DNA from: Thermoplasmata archaeon
Lineage (GTDB): Archaea; Thermoplasmatota; Thermoplasmata; Lutacidiplasmatales; UBA184
Assembly: GCA_022750355.1 (NCBI GenBank)
Contig: JAKIVW010000091.1
Span: 1 to 7,534 of the forward strand
Direction of reading: 5' to 3'
Length of the DNA stretch: 7,534 nucleotides
Below, piece after piece: positions 5,933 through 7,534 of the stretch. Within the stretch, counting starts at the first letter, position 1, and each line of letters begins with the position of its first letter. The translations under genes were made by a program, and so were the position numbers. The notes beneath the pieces were generated by a model that had not been told where the DNA came from, ran no database searches, and saw only the letters and a list, made by a program, of their open reading frames with translations.

Positions 5933-5953
5933 GTTTGTTAAACGCCAGGGGGC
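5933..5953 (+). repeat. Dispersed 21-bp repeat, copy 4
   Basis: Begins GTTTGTTAAACGCC and then AGGGGGC. It differs from copy 1 at a single base over 22. It continues as GGGGG-CAATT-CCCCC (5948-5962), a hairpin analogous to that of copy 3. It lies between divergent small membrane-protein genes, 84 bp from its first base to the GTG at 6017. Confidence 0.75.
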
Positions 5954-6016
5954 AATTCCCCCACAAACCCGGCGAGCCACTGCCGACCACTGATACGGAG
6001 GGACGGTGGGGGAGGC

Positions 6017-6319
6017 GTGTCGGGGCTGAGGACTCCGCCCCCCAAAATGGACGAACCTCCCATCGAAACCTACGGAGAGTTAGCCCGTTTCCTCAGGGAT
6101 TTTAGACTGGTGCTCAATCAACTGCCAGCCAAGGACCAAGAAGAGGGCAAGCGGTTGCTCCAGGAAATGGGGTCCGACAGTATCGAGGGGATACGCGGGA
6201 CCCGAAGGGCCTCGGCTTCCTCGTTACGAATCGAACGATTGACCCGGGCGCTGATCGGCCTAACGGCGGTCCTCTCATTCCTGACCGACGTCCTGGTTTA
6301 TCGGACGTTCTCTCCCTGA
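6017..6319 (+). CDS. Hypothetical small tail-anchored membrane protein
   Basis: A 100-residue protein of unrecognised family. Residues about 15-57 are predicted helical and amphipathic (ETYGELARFLRDFRLVLNQL, then KDQEEGKRLLQEM). A basic linker (RGTRRASASSLRIERLTR) leads to one C-terminal helix at about 78-96 (ALIGLTAVLSFLTDVLVY). The layout resembles the many small prokaryotic proteins with a helical cytoplasmic part and a C-terminal anchor. The GTG at 6017 is chosen because a weak TATA-like stretch (CTGATACG) is centred about 23 bases upstream. An ATG at 6047 would remove the first ten residues and has no such box. The stop is only four bases from the end of the convergent broken gene at 6324. 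The function is unknown. Confidence 0.62.
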   Translation: MSGLRTPPPKMDEPPIETYGELARFLRDFRLVLNQLPAKDQEEGKRLLQEMGSDSIEGIRGTRRASASSLRIERLTRALIGLTAVLSFLTDVLVYRTFSP

Positions 6320-6323
6320 CGGG

Positions 6324-6628
6324 CTAGCTCTGGCTCAAGAACGGATTTGGAGGGGCCCGCCGACGCTTGGCCTCTTCCTCTGCTAGACGGCGTGCGCTAT
6401 CGAGGCGCTCCTTTCAAAGCTCGAACGCGATTAGTAGGATTGCCCCAGCCGCAAGCAGGTATTCCGAACCGGCCGTAAACCGCGGAATCAGCGTCGGGCT
6501 CGCGTTGTAGTAAGCCGCCCAGAGGTTGACCCACACCAACAACCCGATGGTGATTGCGACGATTACATACACTACTCGATCACCAATCAACAGGAAGAAT
6601 TGGACAGGGTGCGGGTCCGCGAGATCAT
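6324..6628 (-). pseudogene. Small two-helix membrane protein gene broken by a frameshift and an in-frame TGA
   Basis: A TATA-like box at 6649-6657 points to the ATG at 6628. That frame (MISRTRTLSNSSC) stops after 13 codons. In the adjacent minus frame a membrane protein is readable: FFLLIGDRVVYVIVAITIGL, then LVWVNLWAAYYNAS, PTLIPRFTAGSEY and LLAAGAILLIAFEL, ending at TGA (6414-6416). The same frame continues after that TGA for 29 codons as KERLDSARRLAEEEAKRRR and then APPNPFLSQS, to a TAG at 6324. The whole reads like one protein of about 101 residues: two hydrophobic helices and a basic cytoplasmic tail. The span of 305 bases is one short of a multiple of three. A minimal intact alternative is a 58-residue protein from TTG at 6590 to the TGA. 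Two lesions suggest decay; sequencing error or programmed recoding cannot be excluded. Family unknown. Confidence 0.5.
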
Positions 6629-6648
6629 CCCGAGACTAACGTTGGGCC

Positions 6649-6657
6649 AAAAAATAA
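6649..6657 (-). promoter_or_regulatory. TATA-like box for the broken gene starting at 6628
   Basis: The minus strand reads TTATTTTTT, centred 25 bases upstream of the ATG at 6628. It is the strongest AT-rich run in this spacer and indicates that the promoter of the broken gene is still recognisable. Confidence 0.55.
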
Positions 6658-6719
6658 CCTCCCTGCCAAGTGTTGGACTACTCCGAAAGGACCGGCTTTG
6701 AGAAACCTCCCATCGCCTT

Positions 6720-6750
6720 CTCCGTTCAACGGCGCGGTGCGCCGTCGGAG
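6720..6750. other. Perfect 7-bp hairpin with outer arms in a divergent spacer
   Basis: ACGGCGC (6729-6735) and GCGCCGT (6739-6745) pair around a GGT loop. Outer arms CTCCG (6720-6724) and CGGAG (6746-6750) add five pairs with a four-base bulge on the left. It lies between the divergent promoters of the broken gene and the permease. It could be an operator or, if transcribed, an RNA hairpin. Confidence 0.4.
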
Positions 6751-6792
6751 GGAGGGGGCTCGTATTTGGTCTATCGGAAATCGATGATCGCC

Positions 6793-6807
6793 TTCCGTTC
6801 ACCGGAA
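6793..6807. promoter_or_regulatory. Possible operator upstream of the permease promoter
   Basis: TTCCG (6793-6797) and CGGAA (6803-6807) form an inverted repeat with a five-base spacer, ending 16 bp upstream of the TATA-like box. The stretch TCCGTTCACCGG within it repeats TCCGTTCAACGG at 6721 with one mismatch, 73 bp away. Regulatory use is a guess based on position. Confidence 0.25.
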
Positions 6808-6823
6808 TCCCCCAGGGTCCCCG

Positions 6824-6830
6824 ATTTAAT
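6824..6830 (+). promoter_or_regulatory. TATA-like box for the permease gene
   Basis: ATTTAAT is centred 27 bases upstream of the ATG at 6854. The in-frame ATG at 6842 is only 15 bases from the box and so would lie upstream of the transcript start. This selects ATG 6854 as the start. Confidence 0.6.
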
Positions 6831-6853
6831 CCGCCCCGGGTATGCGCCTCCCG

Positions 6854-7534
6854 ATGAACTCGGGGGCCCCCCCGTCCCTCCTTGGAGTCACGGTGCGGCG
6901 GTCGTTCTCGACCGGGCGTTTCTTCCTGGGCTATGGTACCGCCATCTCCGTGGTCCTCGGCGTCTCGCTCGCGCTCTCCCAAGGGTCAGCGTTCGCGACG
7001 ACCTTCCCGTTCCTGCTCCCTATCTTCGTCGTGGTGGGATCGATGGGCGCGATGGTCGTGTTCACCAACGATCGGATCAAAGGGGTCCTCGAGTATCTTC
7101 TCGCCTACGGATACTCGCCTCGGCGACTCTTCGTCACCTTCCTGTTGACCGCTCTCGCCCTCTCCTCGATCGTGCTGTCGGTGGCCGTGGCGGTCGGGTT
7201 GGGACTCTACCTGATCCGCGGCCACACGTTGACGAGCCAACTCGAGACCCTGATGGTGGTCTACGCGATCCCCATGAGCTTCGCCTCGTCGGCCTTCGCC
7301 GCGACGGTCGGAATGCTGTGGACCTCGCTGTCCTCGCCGAGGGCGGGGATGAACAGCCCGATCGGACTCATCCCACTCATCGGAATCCTGCCCTCCATCG
7401 TGACGCTCTTCCTCCTGACGACCCTGGCTGCGGTAGGGGTGTTCTCGCCGACGGAACTGTTGCTCACCGCCACGGGGGTTGTGGGCGCGGCCGTCCTTCT
7501 CGTGGTCGCATTGCTCGGCACTTTGCGGTGGTCG
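6854..7534 (+). CDS. ABC-2-type transporter permease, partial at the window end
   Basis: The frame is open from the ATG at 6854 to the last base, 227 residues with no stop reached. It has about six hydrophobic segments, at roughly 23-43, 48-70, 92-119, 133-157, 167-193 and 200-222. The loop after the second segment reads TNDRIKGVLEYLLAYGYSPRRLF, a charged motif typical of ABC-2-type permeases, where the DR.KG..E.LL signature contacts the ATPase. This identifies the membrane subunit of an ABC exporter or similar pump; the substrate cannot be told. No ATP-binding subunit is in the window, so it should lie downstream if the genes are together. The start is set by the ATTTAAT box; ATG 6842 and GTG 6893 are in-frame alternatives. 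The gene is divergent from the broken membrane-protein gene. Family assignment is by pattern recognition. Confidence 0.78.
   Translation, partial: MNSGAPPSLLGVTVRRSFSTGRFFLGYGTAISVVLGVSLALSQGSAFATTFPFLLPIFVVVGSMGAMVVFTNDRIKGVLEYLLAYGYSPRRLFVTFLLTALALSSIVLSVAVAVGLGLYLIRGHTLTSQLETLMVVYAIPMSFASSAFAATVGMLWTSLSSPRAGMNSPIGLIPLIGILPSIVTLFLLTTLAAVGVFSPTELLLTATGVVGAAVLLVVALLGTLRWS

Noticed and set aside
471..5953. CRISPR array
   Set aside because: The repeats are few and irregularly spaced (980 bp, 43 bp and 4.35 kb between starts), with no uniform spacers and no cas genes.
471..5953. Insertion-sequence ends
   Set aside because: All copies share one orientation, with no transposase frame between them and no target-site duplications seen.
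5373..5990. 205-codon minus-strand open frame
   Set aside because: Arginine- and glycine-rich composition typical of a shadow frame in GC-rich DNA. The overlapping frame ending at 5507 has clear membrane helices and a promoter.
1455..5993. Repeat copies 2 and 4 read in frame as PFVKR(R/Q)GA peptides
   Set aside because: Copies 1 and 3 do not sit in comparable open frames and the surrounding peptides do not resemble each other. The conservation is therefore at DNA level, not protein level.
6587..6982. 131-codon minus-strand open frame
   Set aside because: Mostly antisense to the permease and its promoter, with a low-complexity charged composition. Only its last 13 codons, from the ATG at 6628, matter, as the broken gene's start.

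Overview
This high-GC window (about 64% by eye) reads as an archaeal genome segment, most likely from the Thermoplasmatota. That placement is inference. What the sequence shows is an archaeal-type TATA-like box centred about 23-27 bases upstream of the start codon of five intact genes and one broken one, no Shine-Dalgarno motifs, and frequent GTG starts. The gene types, large beta-propeller surface proteins and many small membrane proteins, also fit. No tRNA, rRNA, CRISPR array or transposase is visible.

Layout, left to right. Positions 31-429 (-) encode a tandem ribbon-helix-helix regulator with a perfect palindromic operator between its TATA box and its start. A stretch without convincing genes (451-846) holds a dispersed repeat and a strong hairpin. 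Positions 851-1312 (-) encode a single-pass membrane protein. A second stretch without genes (1313-1666) holds two more repeat copies, followed by a two-helix membrane protein at 1667-1951 (+). After a spacer that may hide a small minus-strand CxxC gene or relic, 2258-5401 (+) encodes a 1047-residue secreted or anchored protein with two PQQ-type beta-propellers joined by Ig-like domains. Then come a small two-helix membrane protein at 5507-5854 (-), a fourth repeat copy at 5933, a small tail-anchored protein at 6017-6319 (+), a broken small membrane-protein gene at 6324-6628 (-) with an apparent frameshift and an in-frame TGA, and an ABC-2-type permease at 6854 (+) that runs off the window.

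The most interesting signal is a dispersed element of about 21 bp (GTTTGTTAAACGCC, then R, then GGGGGC). Four copies occur, all in the same orientation and all intergenic. Its core TGTTAAACG also forms half of the presumed operator of the ribbon-helix-helix gene. Two pairs of cores (431/474 and 1543/1586) are each exactly 43 bp apart, about four helical turns. Two copies start exactly 84 bp upstream of the start codons chosen for the two small plus-strand membrane proteins. The simplest model is a local regulon in which the ribbon-helix-helix protein controls itself and the neighbouring small membrane-protein genes. This is a hypothesis. The genes otherwise look like cell-envelope functions transcribed as single units, with no clear operon.
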